A stretch of DNA of 40,458 bases, from NCBI RefSeq assembly GCF_021162145.1, contig NZ_JAGGZH010000044.1:1-40458 (forward strand), given 5' to 3'. The translations under genes were made by a program, and so were the position numbers. Below the pieces are notes generated by a model. The model searched no databases and was not told the DNA's origin. It was given only the letters and a program-made list of their open reading frames with translations. Shown piece after piece: positions 17,380 to 26,210 of the stretch. The DNA comes from Thermotoga sp. GTDB lineage: Bacteria; Thermotogota; Thermotogae; Thermotogales; Thermotogaceae. The first letter of the stretch is position 1. Each line of letters begins with the position of its first letter.

Positions 17380-18500
17380 AACTGGCAGTCTACGTTCACA
17401 TCCCTTTTTGCAAGAATAAGTGCATCTACTGTGACTTCTACTCCGTTGTTTCCGAAGACTTTGAAGAATACTTTTCCTGTCTGTTCAAGGAAATAGAACT
17501 TTACGAACGTGTACTTCAAGAAAGCGAGATAGAAACAGTCTACTTCGGAGGAGGAACTCCTTCCATTGTTTCTCCCTTTTTTCCTGAAAAAGTGATCGAT
17601 TTCTTGGAAAAAAAGTCCCACAGATTTTCGCCCTCCGAAATAACGGTCGAGGTCAACCCGGAGTCCATTGATCGAGAGAAACTGAGATCCTACAAAGCAA
17701 TGGGAGTGAACAGAATAAGCCTGGGTGTTCAGGCCTGTGATGATGTCGTTTTGAAGAAAATAGGAAGGCTTTACAATGAAAAGACTCTCAGGGAAAAAGC
17801 ACGTTTGATATTGAAAGAGTTCGAGAACGTCAACTTCGACTTCATACTCGGCCTTCCGTGTGAGACGAACGAGACGCTGAAGAAAAATCTGAGATTCATC
17901 GAAGAGTTCACCCCACAGCATGTGTCTCTCTACTTCCTTGAAGTGGACGAAAACACGCTCCTTCACAATCTTCTCAAAAAAGGTCTTGTAACCCTCCCAG
18001 AGGCCGAAGAAGTAGAAAGAAGGCACGATATGTTCGTTGAATTTTTGAAATTCAAAAGTTTTGTGAGGTACGAGATCTCGAACTTCGCCAAACCGGGAAA
18101 TGAGTCGAAGCACAACCTCTTTTACTGGAGAAACCGGGACTACCTGGGACTGGGCCCTTCCGCGGGTGGCCACCTTGGAAGATTTCGCTACACCAACGTT
18201 TCCGATCTTTTCGCATACACAAGAATGGTGAAAGAAGGAACTTTTCCGTACGATTACAAACACGAAAACACGGAGAAGGAAGAGGCACTGGAAACACTTT
18301 TCATGGGGCTGAGACTAAAAGAAGGAGTGGAATTGAGGCGCGTGGAAAAACTGATGTCTCTGGTGAAGAAGTTACGAAAAAGGTATTCTTGTTATGTGAA
18401 GATGAAAGATGGTAGAATTTTTTTGAGCGAAGCAGGTATGGATCTGTCGAAAAAGATCTTTGAAGATCTGATCGAGTGGTACAGGGAGGCTGGAAAATGA
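17376..18500 (+). CDS. hemW: Radical SAM protein HemW (coproporphyrinogen III oxidase-like)
   Basis: This 374-residue enzyme has the radical-SAM cluster motif C12-x3-C16-x2-C19 followed by Asp-Phe, the HemW form (true HemN has a fourth Cys there), then YFGGGTPS (SAM binding), VNPES and NRISLGVQ, and a HemW C-terminal region. HemW is a heme-binding chaperone in other bacteria. Thermotogales as I know them lack heme synthesis, so a different cofactor or role is likely. ATG 17376 overlaps the stop of the decayed beta-subunit gene, with only AAGAGGTG farther upstream, so expression may still come through the damaged operon. Confidence 0.9.
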   Translation: MKLAVYVHIPFCKNKCIYCDFYSVVSEDFEEYFSCLFKEIELYERVLQESEIETVYFGGGTPSIVSPFFPEKVIDFLEKKSHRFSPSEITVEVNPESIDREKLRSYKAMGVNRISLGVQACDDVVLKKIGRLYNEKTLREKARLILKEFENVNFDFILGLPCETNETLKKNLRFIEEFTPQHVSLYFLEVDENTLLHNLLKKGLVTLPEAEEVERRHDMFVEFLKFKSFVRYEISNFAKPGNESKHNLFYWRNRDYLGLGPSAGGHLGRFRYTNVSDLFAYTRMVKEGTFPYDYKHENTEKEEALETLFMGLRLKEGVELRRVEKLMSLVKKLRKRYSCYVKMKDGRIFLSEAGMDLSKKIFEDLIEWYREAGK

Positions 18501-19063
18501 CGCACATAATCCACAAGGGACTCGACTTTTTTGTCAGGCCAAAGAAGATCTCGCTCAACCTTAACATGAAGATCGGAAGCGCCAGAGTTCACCCGGAAGA
18601 TCTGAGAGTACTGATGAAGAAAGTACCCGTTTTCATGATGAGTTACTACGACAACAAGGCCTTCATGGAAAGGGAACTCGAGATCTCTTCAGCGGATTTT
18701 CCAAATGGAACAATTTTCTTCTCATATTACGAACCCGTTCCAGCTGAATTGAACTGGGACGTGGACAAAAAGCTTATCTCACAGCTTGCCAGGTACTTTC
18801 ACCTCTATGACCTCATCTCTTCCATAAACTCTCTCATAGACGAATCGAAAGGCCTTTCAATTGGAATATACGAGGAGTGGCTTGAGGCCACCATGGTGAA
18901 AGTGCCGGGCGAAAACACGGAAGAGCTCAGGAACATGCTCTCAAAGTTCTCACTTGTGTACACCACGAAGATCCTCTGGAAGATGTTCCACGGGAATCTC
19001 GAGGAACTGAAAAAGAGAACACACGAGATAGCCTACAAGTTCTACGAAGTGGCAGGTTTCTGA
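18497..19063 (+). CDS. Conserved hypothetical protein, unknown function
   Basis: This 188-residue protein has no signal peptide, membrane helix or motif I recognise. It starts basic (THIIHKGLDFFVRPKKISLN), has a mixed central part with MMSYYDNKAFMERELE, and ends in a helical segment LEELKKRTHEIAYKFYEVAGF. ATG 18497 overlaps the hemW stop (ATGA) and lies 7 nt after GGGAGG, so co-translation with hemW is expected. It is the last gene of the 13693-19063 run. No terminator is visible before the glgP promoter. Confidence 0.75.
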   Translation: MTHIIHKGLDFFVRPKKISLNLNMKIGSARVHPEDLRVLMKKVPVFMMSYYDNKAFMERELEISSADFPNGTIFFSYYEPVPAELNWDVDKKLISQLARYFHLYDLISSINSLIDESKGLSIGIYEEWLEATMVKVPGENTEELRNMLSKFSLVYTTKILWKMFHGNLEELKKRTHEIAYKFYEVAGF

Positions 19064-19130
19064 ATTCCCTCCATTTTGTCCCACCTAGTTTAAAATTTCT
19101 ATTAAGAATGTTGACGGGAATATTTTTTAA

Positions 19131-19159
19131 TTGACACCATCTTATAATCAACGTAGAAT
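19131..19159 (+). promoter_or_regulatory. Strong sigma-A promoter of glgP
   Basis: TTGACA at 19131-19136, a 17-nt spacer and TAGAAT at 19154-19159 give a near-consensus promoter. The A/T-rich stretch just upstream (TATTTTTTAA) could act as an UP element. Transcription would start near 19166, leaving about 32 nt before GTG 19198. Confidence 0.85.
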
Positions 19160-19197
19160 ACTTCTGAAAGAAACCTCTTCGAGAGGAGGAGAAAATT

Positions 19198-21669
19198 GTG
19201 CTGAAAAATCTCCCGGAGAATCTGAAAAATCTGGAAGAACTCGCTTACAACCTCTGGTGGAGCTGGTCCAGACCTGCTCAGAGACTCTGGAGAAAGATCG
19301 ATCCCGGCAAATGGGAAGAACACAGAAATCCCGTTAAAATACTGAAGGAAGTGCCAGAAGAACGTCTGGAAGAACTTTCCAAAGATGATGATTTCGTATC
19401 ACTCTACGAACTCACGTTGGAGAGATTCAAAGATTACATGGAAAAGGAAGACACCTGGTTCAATGTGAACTATCCTGAATGGAACGAGAAGATCGTTTAC
19501 ATGTGTATGGAGTACGGTTTGACAAAAGCCCTTCCGATCTATTCTGGTGGACTCGGGATCCTCGCGGGAGACCATCTCAAATCCGCAAGCGATCTGGGAC
19601 TCCCGCTGATCGCTATAGGCCTTCTCTACAAACATGGGTACTTCTCCCAGCAGATCGACAAGAATGGGAAGCAGGTAGAGATCTTCCCCGATTACAATCC
19701 CGAAGATCTGCCTATGAAACCCCTAAAAGATGAGAGGGGGAATCAGGTAATTATAGAGGTTCCTCTTGGCGACGCTACGGTGAAGGCTCGTGCTTTTGAA
19801 GTAAGGGTGGGAAGAGTGAGTCTGTACCTGCTTGACACGGACTTCGAGGAGAACGAAGAGCAACACAGAAAGATATGTGACTATCTCTACAATCCAGAAC
19901 CTGATGTGAGGCTTTCACAGGAGATACTCCTTGGAATCGGTGGCATGAAACTTCTCAAAGCATTGAACGTAAGACCGGGAGTTATCCATTTGAACGAAGG
20001 CCATCCGGCGTTCTCCTCGCTCGAGAGGATAAAAAGTTATATGGAAGAGGGATTTTCTTTCACGGAGGCCCTCGAGATCGTAAGACAGACGACCGTGTTT
20101 ACAACGCACACACCCGTTCCAGCCGGTCACGACAGATTCCCCTTCGATTTCTTGGAGAGAAAGCTCTCGAAATTCTTTGAAGGATTCGGGGAGAGCAACA
20201 CCCTCATGAATCTTGGAAAAGATGAAACAGGCAGTTTCAACATGACCTACCTGGCACTGAGAACGTCTTCTTTCACAAACGGTGTCAGCAAACTGCATGC
20301 AGATGTTTCCAGAAGGATGTTCAAAAACGTATGGCAGGGTGTTCCTGTAGAGGAGATACCGATCGAGGGAATAACGAACGGCGTTCACATGAGAACCTGG
20401 GTTCACCATGAGATGAGGAAGCTGTACGACAGGTATCTCGGAAAGGTCTGGAGAGAGCACACCGATCTTGAAGGCATATGGTACGGTATCGATAGGATTC
20501 CTGACGAGGAGGTTTGGGAAGCTCATTTGAAAGCAAAGAAGAGGTTCATCGACTATATAAGAGAATCGATCGAAAGAAGAAACAAAAGACTGGGCATCGA
20601 TGAGAGTGCTCCAGACATCGACGAGAACTCGCTCATCATAGGTTTTGCAAGAAGATTTGCCACCTACAAACGGGCAGTTCTTCTCCTCAGCGATCTGGAA
20701 AGGCTCAAAAAGATCCTTAACAACCCGGAAAGACCCGTATACATAGTCTACGCAGGAAAGGCTCATCCAGAGGATGATGCAGGGAAAGAATTTTTGAGGC
20801 GCGTCTACGAGGTTTCACAGATGCCAGAGTTCAAAAACAAAATTATCGTGCTGGAAAACTATGACATAGGAATGGCGCGCTTCATGGTGGCAGGAGTTGA
20901 TGTGTGGCTAAACAACCCAAGAAGGCCCATGGAGGCGAGTGGAACAAGCGGTATGAAAGCAGCGGCCAACGGTGTCCTGAACGCGAGTGTCTACGATGGA
21001 TGGTGGGTCGAGGGGTACAACGGCAGAAACGGTTGGGTGATAGGAGACGAGAGCGTACTCCCAGAAACAGAAGCGGACGATCCCAAAGACGCAGAAGCAC
21101 TTTATGATCTTCTCGAAAATGAAATCATTCCAACCTACTATGGAAACAGGGAAAAATGGATTTTCATGATGAAAGAGAGCATAAAGAGTGTTGCACCCAG
21201 GTTCAGCACTACCAGAATGCTTAAAGAATACACGGAGAAGTTTTACATAAGGGGTCTTGTGAACGGAGAATGGCTCGGCAAGAAAGAGAACGCGAAGAAA
21301 CTGGGTGCGTGGAAGGAAAAAATTCTCCACAACTGGAGCAGAGTATCGATAGAGCGTATTGTTCTCGAGGATACAAAGAGTGTGGAAATAACTGTGAGGC
21401 TCGGTGAACTCACCCCAGAAGAAGTGATCGTGGAGCTTCTCATTGGAAGAGGAGAAAGCATGGAAGACCTCGAAGTATGGAAAGCCATCCAGATCAGAAA
21501 ATACAGGAAAGAAGAAGACACCTACGTATACACTTACGTGAACGGTGTACTCGGTCATCTCGGATCTCCAGGATGGTTCTACGCCGTCAGGGTTGTACCG
21601 TACCATCCGAGGATCCCTATCAAGTTCCTGCCTGAGATACCCGTTGTCTGGAGAAAAGTACTTGGATGA
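19198..21669 (+). CDS. glgP: Alpha-glucan (glycogen/maltodextrin) phosphorylase
   Basis: This 823-residue GT35 enzyme cleaves alpha-1,4-glucans with phosphate to glucose 1-phosphate, using pyridoxal phosphate. It belongs to the short-N-terminus prokaryotic/archaeal type: LEELAYNLWWSWSRPAQRLW at the start, YSGGLGILAGDHLKSASDLG, HLNEGHPAFSSLERI, TTHTPVPAGHDRF and ITNGVHMRTW. The PLP lysine is K587 in EASGTSGMKAAANG. The length fits the family. GTG 19198 follows GAGAGGAGG. It is a single-gene unit with its own promoter and terminator. Confidence 0.95.
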   Translation: MLKNLPENLKNLEELAYNLWWSWSRPAQRLWRKIDPGKWEEHRNPVKILKEVPEERLEELSKDDDFVSLYELTLERFKDYMEKEDTWFNVNYPEWNEKIVYMCMEYGLTKALPIYSGGLGILAGDHLKSASDLGLPLIAIGLLYKHGYFSQQIDKNGKQVEIFPDYNPEDLPMKPLKDERGNQVIIEVPLGDATVKARAFEVRVGRVSLYLLDTDFEENEEQHRKICDYLYNPEPDVRLSQEILLGIGGMKLLKALNVRPGVIHLNEGHPAFSSLERIKSYMEEGFSFTEALEIVRQTTVFTTHTPVPAGHDRFPFDFLERKLSKFFEGFGESNTLMNLGKDETGSFNMTYLALRTSSFTNGVSKLHADVSRRMFKNVWQGVPVEEIPIEGITNGVHMRTWVHHEMRKLYDRYLGKVWREHTDLEGIWYGIDRIPDEEVWEAHLKAKKRFIDYIRESIERRNKRLGIDESAPDIDENSLIIGFARRFATYKRAVLLLSDLERLKKILNNPERPVYIVYAGKAHPEDDAGKEFLRRVYEVSQMPEFKNKIIVLENYDIGMARFMVAGVDVWLNNPRRPMEASGTSGMKAAANGVLNASVYDGWWVEGYNGRNGWVIGDESVLPETEADDPKDAEALYDLLENEIIPTYYGNREKWIFMMKESIKSVAPRFSTTRMLKEYTEKFYIRGLVNGEWLGKKENAKKLGAWKEKILHNWSRVSIERIVLEDTKSVEITVRLGELTPEEVIVELLIGRGESMEDLEVWKAIQIRKYRKEEDTYVYTYVNGVLGHLGSPGWFYAVRVVPYHPRIPIKFLPEIPVVWRKVLG

Positions 21670-21695
21670 GGGGCGCCTGCTCCTCTTTATTTTTA
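21668..21695 (+). terminator. Rho-independent terminator of glgP
   Basis: A 7-bp stem (GAGGGGC 21668-21674 with GCTCCTC 21679-21685, one G-T pair), a GCCT loop and TTTATTTTT form a strong plus-strand terminator starting inside the stop codon. The minus strand has no T tract, so the convergent SDR remnant is not served by it. Confidence 0.85.
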
Positions 21696-21699
21696 CAGC

Positions 21700-22292
21700 G
21701 GAAATTAGTTACATAGGATGCCTTTTCAGAACAGAGAAGAACCACTACGTTCGCTATTTCCTCTGCTTTTGTCATTCTCCTCATAGGAATTTGTGATTCC
21801 ACTCCGTTTCTGTCCAGCCCGGTGCGACACAATTCACTGTGATGTTATACGGCGTCACTTCGAAAGAAAGTGTTTCCAAAAGCTGGTGAGGGCCATTCTT
21901 GTAGAATTCGAGGTGTGGAGGGTTTCCAGAGGAGAAATCACAGAAAAGGACGTGATGGCAACAATCCTGCTCCAACGTTTTTCTTTCATTTTGGGAAGAT
22001 AGTTCCTCATGATGGCATCTCTGAAATCCTCATCATCAAAATATCCTGGTTTAGGACCTTCCATGTTCAGAACCAGTATGTCCACCTCTTTTACATCTTC
22101 GAAAAGCTTGTCCGGTTCTCTTTTCAGGTCACAGACCACGTAGTTGTGTCCCGCCCTCTTCAGTAGATTTTCGTTCCTCGCACGGATCATGACAATAGCA
22201 CCCTCTTCTTTCAGAACGTCCACGATTGCCCTTCCTATTCCTCTGCTTCCTGCAAGAATAAGCGATTTCTTACCCCTGATGCCCAGTTCCAA
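21700..22292 (-). pseudogene. Broken short-chain dehydrogenase/reductase (SDR) gene
   Basis: From ATG 22292 (GGGGGAGA upstream) the frame gives a good SDR start: LAGSRGIGRAIVDVL (nucleotide motif), YVVCDL and VDILVLNMEGPK. About a dozen residues seem missing around FDDEDFRDAIMRNYLPKM. The frame then shifts near 21895, so that LSFEVTPYNITVNCVAPGWT continues in another frame. A third frame carries ESQIPMRRMTKAEEIANVV and LCSEKASYV. The normal C-terminal GxxxxVDGG segment is gone. The first 23 nt overlap the upstream HD-GYP gene. The expected YxxxK Tyr is not seen where LHTSNSTRM stands. Confidence 0.88.
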
Positions 22293-24078
22293 GATCTCCC
22301 CCTTCTCTCAGGAATTCAACGAACTTCTCAACAATCATAGGATCGAACTGTTTCCCAGCGTTTCTGAGAAGCTCCTGGATAGCCTCTTCGACGGTTTTTC
22401 CTTTCCTGTAAGGTCTGTCACTCCTCATCGCCTGATAGGAGTCCGCCACGCACAGCATACGTGCTTCAAGTTCGATCTCTTCCCCTTTTAAGCCGTCGGG
22501 GTATCCCCTTCCATCCCATCTTTCGTGGTGGTGTCTTATCCAGAGCGCCACATCTTCGAAGCCTTCTATCTCCTTGACCAGCTCATACCCTTTCACAGGA
22601 TGTATCTTTATCACATCGAATTCGCGCTCGTTGAGCTTGCCTGTTTTGTTCAGAATAACTTGAGGTACGTATATCTTCCCGATGTCGTGGAGAAGGCCAG
22701 CCCAGTAGAGTTTTTTTAGTTTTTCACCATCCATCTTGAACATTCTTCCGATCTTCACTACGTAGTATGCTACCTCTTCGGAGTGGCCTTTTGTATAGTA
22801 ATCGTAGTACTCGAGAACCCTCACCCACGTTTTCACGATGTCTCTGTAGAGCTTCTTTTCCTTTCTCACCAGATCTCTGTAAGTGTGAATGGCGGAGACG
22901 ATATTCAAAAACGCCCGAAGAACTTCCTTTTCAGTCTCATCGAGATCACCCTCTACCACGACAAGACCGTGCTTTTCATTCGAGTGAGAGATCTCGAAAA
23001 CTTCTCCGGTTGCCTCTCCAGCCTCCTCTCTGTCGAGAATCACTTTCACACTTTTTACCTCGAGCAGATCTTTTATGATCTCCACCAGCTCGGAGGCAAA
23101 CCTTGGAGTATCTTCGATGAAAACCAATTTCGAAAACTCCTCGATCGAGTTTCTGAACCTATCGTTGAGCTCTCTGATTTCATTGTAGAGCCTTTCTATC
23201 TCTTCCTGACTTGCGGACACCTCCTGATAAAGTGCCTCTATCTCCTCGTTCTGGACTCTCAATTCCTCGTTGGCCGATCTCAGTTGAAAGGTCTTCTCTT
23301 CCACCTTTTTGCGAAGAAGGTAGATGAAAGAAATGGCCATCCCAAGGGCGATCACAAAGAAAGAGAGGCTGTAAAAGGCCACTCTGAAAAGCCACGGTGG
23401 TGTTACCGTGATAAGTGGCACGTAGTTCCTTATGATTCTCCGTTTTTCGTCATCGGATATGAGCGAAAGGCCAGAATTTATGAGATTCAGTACACTCTCG
23501 TTCCCCTTCAAAACAGCCACGTGGAGATAGTTTTTCCCAAGATGAAGCGTTGTAAAGTTGGAGAGAATCCCTTCCTTTGCGAGATAGTACCTTACCACCA
23601 GATCATCTCCGAGAAACACGGTGAGTTTTCCGTCCTTTATCGCCTTCATCATCGAGGAATAATTCTCGAAGAGCTCAAGCTTCACATCCGGATTCTTTTC
23701 TTTCAGAGAATCTATCATACCTTCTCCCATGAGGGCGCCAACAACGTAGGAAGAAAGGTCGGAGAAGTTCTTTATAGGAAGATCTTTCCTGAAAAACACG
23801 CAAGATCTCATTTCGAAAACGGGCTTGGAAAAAGAAAGTAACTTTCCTCTTTCTGGGGTTTTGAAGATCTGGTCGATGGCATCCACCTGTCCTTCAAGGA
23901 CCATTTGCTGAGCCAGATGCCACTTTTCAGGGATGAGCTCTACCTCTATCCCTGTTTTTTCTGAGAAGAGCTTCCAGAGATCAACAGAGATACCAACAAG
24001 GTTTCCTCTCTCGTCGTGGAAAGAGAAAGGAGCGTAGTCTTCGTCGAGAGCTATTTTCAGGGGATGAGAAAAAATCAA
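22270..24078 (-). CDS. HD-GYP phosphodiesterase with periplasmic SBP_bac_3 sensor (5' end damaged or atypical)
   Basis: From TTG 24078 this is 602 residues. Residues 5-215 form a family 3 solute-binding domain (LKIALDEDYAPFSFHDERG), followed by a transmembrane helix at about 230-252, a Glu-rich coiled coil (about 255-310), a GAF-like region and an HD-GYP domain with H464-D465 and GYP at 525-527. It should sense a periplasmic small molecule and degrade cyclic di-GMP inside. The frame upstream of the TTG encodes a typical signal peptide core (GIVLFLLFSSVLIFS) but no ATG, GTG or TTG before the TAA at 24135. A GTG with a ribosome site at 24125 is out of frame by one base. So it starts at an internal TTG, uses a rare start, or has a 1-bp deletion. 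Confidence 0.82.
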   Translation of the reverse strand: MIFSHPLKIALDEDYAPFSFHDERGNLVGISVDLWKLFSEKTGIEVELIPEKWHLAQQMVLEGQVDAIDQIFKTPERGKLLSFSKPVFEMRSCVFFRKDLPIKNFSDLSSYVVGALMGEGMIDSLKEKNPDVKLELFENYSSMMKAIKDGKLTVFLGDDLVVRYYLAKEGILSNFTTLHLGKNYLHVAVLKGNESVLNLINSGLSLISDDEKRRIIRNYVPLITVTPPWLFRVAFYSLSFFVIALGMAISFIYLLRKKVEEKTFQLRSANEELRVQNEEIEALYQEVSASQEEIERLYNEIRELNDRFRNSIEEFSKLVFIEDTPRFASELVEIIKDLLEVKSVKVILDREEAGEATGEVFEISHSNEKHGLVVVEGDLDETEKEVLRAFLNIVSAIHTYRDLVRKEKKLYRDIVKTWVRVLEYYDYYTKGHSEEVAYYVVKIGRMFKMDGEKLKKLYWAGLLHDIGKIYVPQVILNKTGKLNEREFDVIKIHPVKGYELVKEIEGFEDVALWIRHHHERWDGRGYPDGLKGEEIELEARMLCVADSYQAMRSDRPYRKGKTVEEAIQELLRNAGKQFDPMIVEKFVEFLREGGDLGTGHQG

Positions 24079-24140
24079 AACAGAAGAGAATAATAGAAAA
24101 AGAACGATCCCCCTGATCCTATCACCCTCTTCTTACGATC

Positions 24141-24749
24141 CTACTGAATTTTACCATCTTCAAGCGGATTCCTCAGAATCCTGATTCTTCTTCCTCTTTT
24201 CTCTATGTACCCCTCTCTTGTGAGCTCCTGGAACACTCTTGACAGGGCAGGACGAGCACATCCGAAAATTCTAGAGAGCTCTTCAACACTAACGGGAAGC
24301 ACCACCTCTCCATTTTCGTTCATGTGATGAACGAGGTAGTGAACTACTTTCTCCTTCAGAGTCTTCGTGATGAGAAAGAAGAGCTTTTCTGAGAGAATCC
24401 TGAAGTGTTCCGAGATATCTTCCAGAAAAAAGATCAAAAACTCTCTATCCTCCATAAGGAGCTCTAGGAATCTGTCTTTTGGCACTGTCAAAATTTTCGC
24501 TTCGCTACCCGCTGTTACATTCACAGGAAACCGAGGATCTCCAGAAAACACCAAACCCGATGCTACAATCTGAACGGGTTTTATCGTATCTACCTCAAGA
24601 ACCTTTCCATTTTCAGAGACGTACTCTGTTCTGAGGACTCCCTCTAGAAGTATCAAAACCTCATCCATTGGATCTCCCTGATATCTGACGATTTCTCCTT
24701 CTCTGTAAGTGAGCACCTGTCCACATCGCAAGAGTTTTTCTAGTTCCAT
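24141..24749 (-). CDS. Crp/Fnr-family transcription regulator (HcpR-like)
   Basis: This 202-residue protein has an N-terminal cyclic-nucleotide-like beta-barrel (GEIVRYQGDPMDEVLILLEG, about 17-36), a long dimerisation helix and a Crp-type helix-turn-helix (SVEELSRIFGCARPALSRVF, about 153-172, then a wing GYIEKRGRRIRI). No cluster of N-terminal cysteines is present, so it is not an Fe-S Fnr. It is divergent from hcp with a perfect palindrome between them, which fits an HcpR-type regulator of nitric-oxide/hydroxylamine stress genes. ATG 24749 follows GGGGGTGG. It probably also drives the downstream HD-GYP gene, 15 nt or so away. Confidence 0.85.
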   Translation of the reverse strand: MELEKLLRCGQVLTYREGEIVRYQGDPMDEVLILLEGVLRTEYVSENGKVLEVDTIKPVQIVASGLVFSGDPRFPVNVTAGSEAKILTVPKDRFLELLMEDREFLIFFLEDISEHFRILSEKLFFLITKTLKEKVVHYLVHHMNENGEVVLPVSVEELSRIFGCARPALSRVFQELTREGYIEKRGRRIRILRNPLEDGKIQ

Positions 24750-24761
24750 CTTTCCACCCCC

Positions 24762-24804
24762 GTAACAATTGTTACAGACAGAATTATCATAACCTAATTA
24801 TAAT
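24762..24804 (+). promoter_or_regulatory. hcp: Palindromic operator and hcp promoter
   Basis: GTAACAATTGTTAC (24762-24775) is a perfect 14-bp palindrome, the size and style of Crp/Fnr sites. A perfect TATAAT -10 is at 24799-24804, with no -35 consensus at the right distance (AGACAG). The palindrome centre lies about 42 bp before the predicted start near 24811, where class II Crp/Fnr activators bind. On the other strand TTTCAC-N17-TATGAT (TATGAT at 24791-24786) could drive the regulator gene, and the palindrome would then lie just downstream of its start, suggesting self-repression. Confidence 0.7.
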
Positions 24805-24839
24805 CTACGTGAAAGCTTTAACAAAAGGAGGTGGAAAAC

Positions 24840-26135
24840 ATGCAGATGTTCTGCTATCAGTGTTCACAAACGGCAAAGGGTGTGGGTTGTACTGAGTACG
24901 GAGTCTGTGGAAAAAGTCCCACACTTGCAAGACTTCAGGACAACCTCATATTCACCATAAAGGGGATATCCGCCTACTACTACCATGCGAGGGAACTCGG
25001 TTACGACGATCCCGAGATCGCAGGCTTCTTGGATGAAGCACTCTACAGCACCCTAACCAACGTGAACTTCGATGTGGAGTCCTTCGTTGAATACGCCCTC
25101 GAAGCGGGGAGAATGAATCTCAAAGCGATGAAACTCCTCAAGAAAGCCCACATTGAAACCTACGGAGAACCCACACCTGTTGAAGTGGAAACGGGAACAA
25201 AGAGAGGAAAGGGTATCATCGTAACAGGACACAACCTGAAAGCCCTAGAAGAACTTTTGAAGCAGGTGGAAGGGACCAACGTCTACGTGTACACACATTC
25301 TGAAATGCTTCCAGCGCACGGGTATCCCGGCCTGAGAAAGTACAGGAACCTTGTGGGAAACCTCGGAAAGGCTTGGTACGATCAGAGGAAACTCTTTGCA
25401 GAGTATCCAGTCGCCATCCTTGGAACATCGAACTGCGTGTTGATTCCGAGTGACTCTTACAGGGACAGGATGTTCACAACGAGCATAGCAAGACTCCCCG
25501 GAGTGAAACACATAGAAGGGTATGATTACTCCGAGGTGATAGAAAAGGCAAAGAGTCTTCCCGATCTAGAGGAAAAACCGGGTGCCTACAGGTTCAGAAC
25601 GGGATACTCCACGTCCGTTGTGGTTTCTCTTGCCGACAGGATAAAGACTCTTGTCGAGGAAGGAAAAATAAAGCACTTTCTGGTCGTCGGTGGTTGTGAC
25701 GTTCCATTCAAGAGGAACGAATACTACAGAGAGTTCGTACAGAAGCTCCCAAAGGAAACGGTTGTGATTACCCTTGCTTGTGGAAAATTCAGGATAAACG
25801 ATCTCGATCTCGGAGACATAGAGGGGATCCCAAGGCTCATCGATGTGGGACAGTGCAACGATACAATCGTAGCCATAGAGATCGCCGAGGCACTCGCAAA
25901 AACCTTCGGTGTTCCGGTCACAGAACTTCCGCTCACACTCGTACTCACCTGGATGGAGCAAAAGGCGATTGCGATTCTGTGGACGCTTCTTGCGCTCGGT
26001 CTGAAGAACATCTACGTCGGACCCGTTCTACCTGCTTGGGTGAACGAAGACATCCTGAAAGTGCTCACCACGGAGTTCGGACTGAAGACGATTTCAGAAC
26101 CCGAAAAGGACATAAAGGAAATTTTGAAGGTATAA
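24840..26135 (+). CDS. hcp: Hydroxylamine reductase / hybrid-cluster protein
   Basis: This 431-residue cytoplasmic Fe-S protein has an N-terminal cluster motif (C5, C8, C17, C23 in [14 protein letters not shown]...GVC) and hybrid-cluster ligand segments GGCDVPF, LACGKF and DVGQCND. Known Hcp proteins reduce hydroxylamine and nitric oxide. At about 430 residues it belongs to the short form, lacking part of the helical region of the roughly 550-residue enterobacterial form. ATG 24840 lies 8 nt after AGGAGG. It is a single gene with its own regulated promoter and a terminator after the stop. Confidence 0.95.
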   Translation: MQMFCYQCSQTAKGVGCTEYGVCGKSPTLARLQDNLIFTIKGISAYYYHARELGYDDPEIAGFLDEALYSTLTNVNFDVESFVEYALEAGRMNLKAMKLLKKAHIETYGEPTPVEVETGTKRGKGIIVTGHNLKALEELLKQVEGTNVYVYTHSEMLPAHGYPGLRKYRNLVGNLGKAWYDQRKLFAEYPVAILGTSNCVLIPSDSYRDRMFTTSIARLPGVKHIEGYDYSEVIEKAKSLPDLEEKPGAYRFRTGYSTSVVVSLADRIKTLVEEGKIKHFLVVGGCDVPFKRNEYYREFVQKLPKETVVITLACGKFRINDLDLGDIEGIPRLIDVGQCNDTIVAIEIAEALAKTFGVPVTELPLTLVLTWMEQKAIAILWTLLALGLKNIYVGPVLPAWVNEDILKVLTTEFGLKTISEPEKDIKEILKV

Positions 26136-26136
26136 T

Positions 26137-26163
26137 ACCCTGCCGCCCGGCGGGGGTCTTTTT
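26137..26163 (+). terminator. Rho-independent terminator of hcp
   Basis: ACCC-TG bulge-CCGC (26137-26146), CCG loop, GCGG-GGGT (26150-26157), then C and T5. The GC-rich stem and T tract immediately after the hcp stop make a convincing terminator. Confidence 0.8.
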
Positions 26164-26210
26164 ACTCCGTGACAGACACACATGAGAAGCGCCCTCTTAC
26201 CCATCAACGT

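Noticed and set aside
17319-18263. Open frame of about 314 codons antisense to hemW
   Set aside because: Phe/Ser-rich, no ribosome site and no recognisable domain. It is the mirror of a clear radical SAM gene.
19915-20766. Open frame of about 283 codons antisense to glgP
   Set aside because: Its composition is typical of a reverse-strand shadow, and the sense gene is a full-length phosphorylase.
22783-23841. Open frame of about 352 codons antisense to the HD-GYP sensor gene
   Set aside because: No motif or start signal. The opposite strand encodes coherent domains in order.
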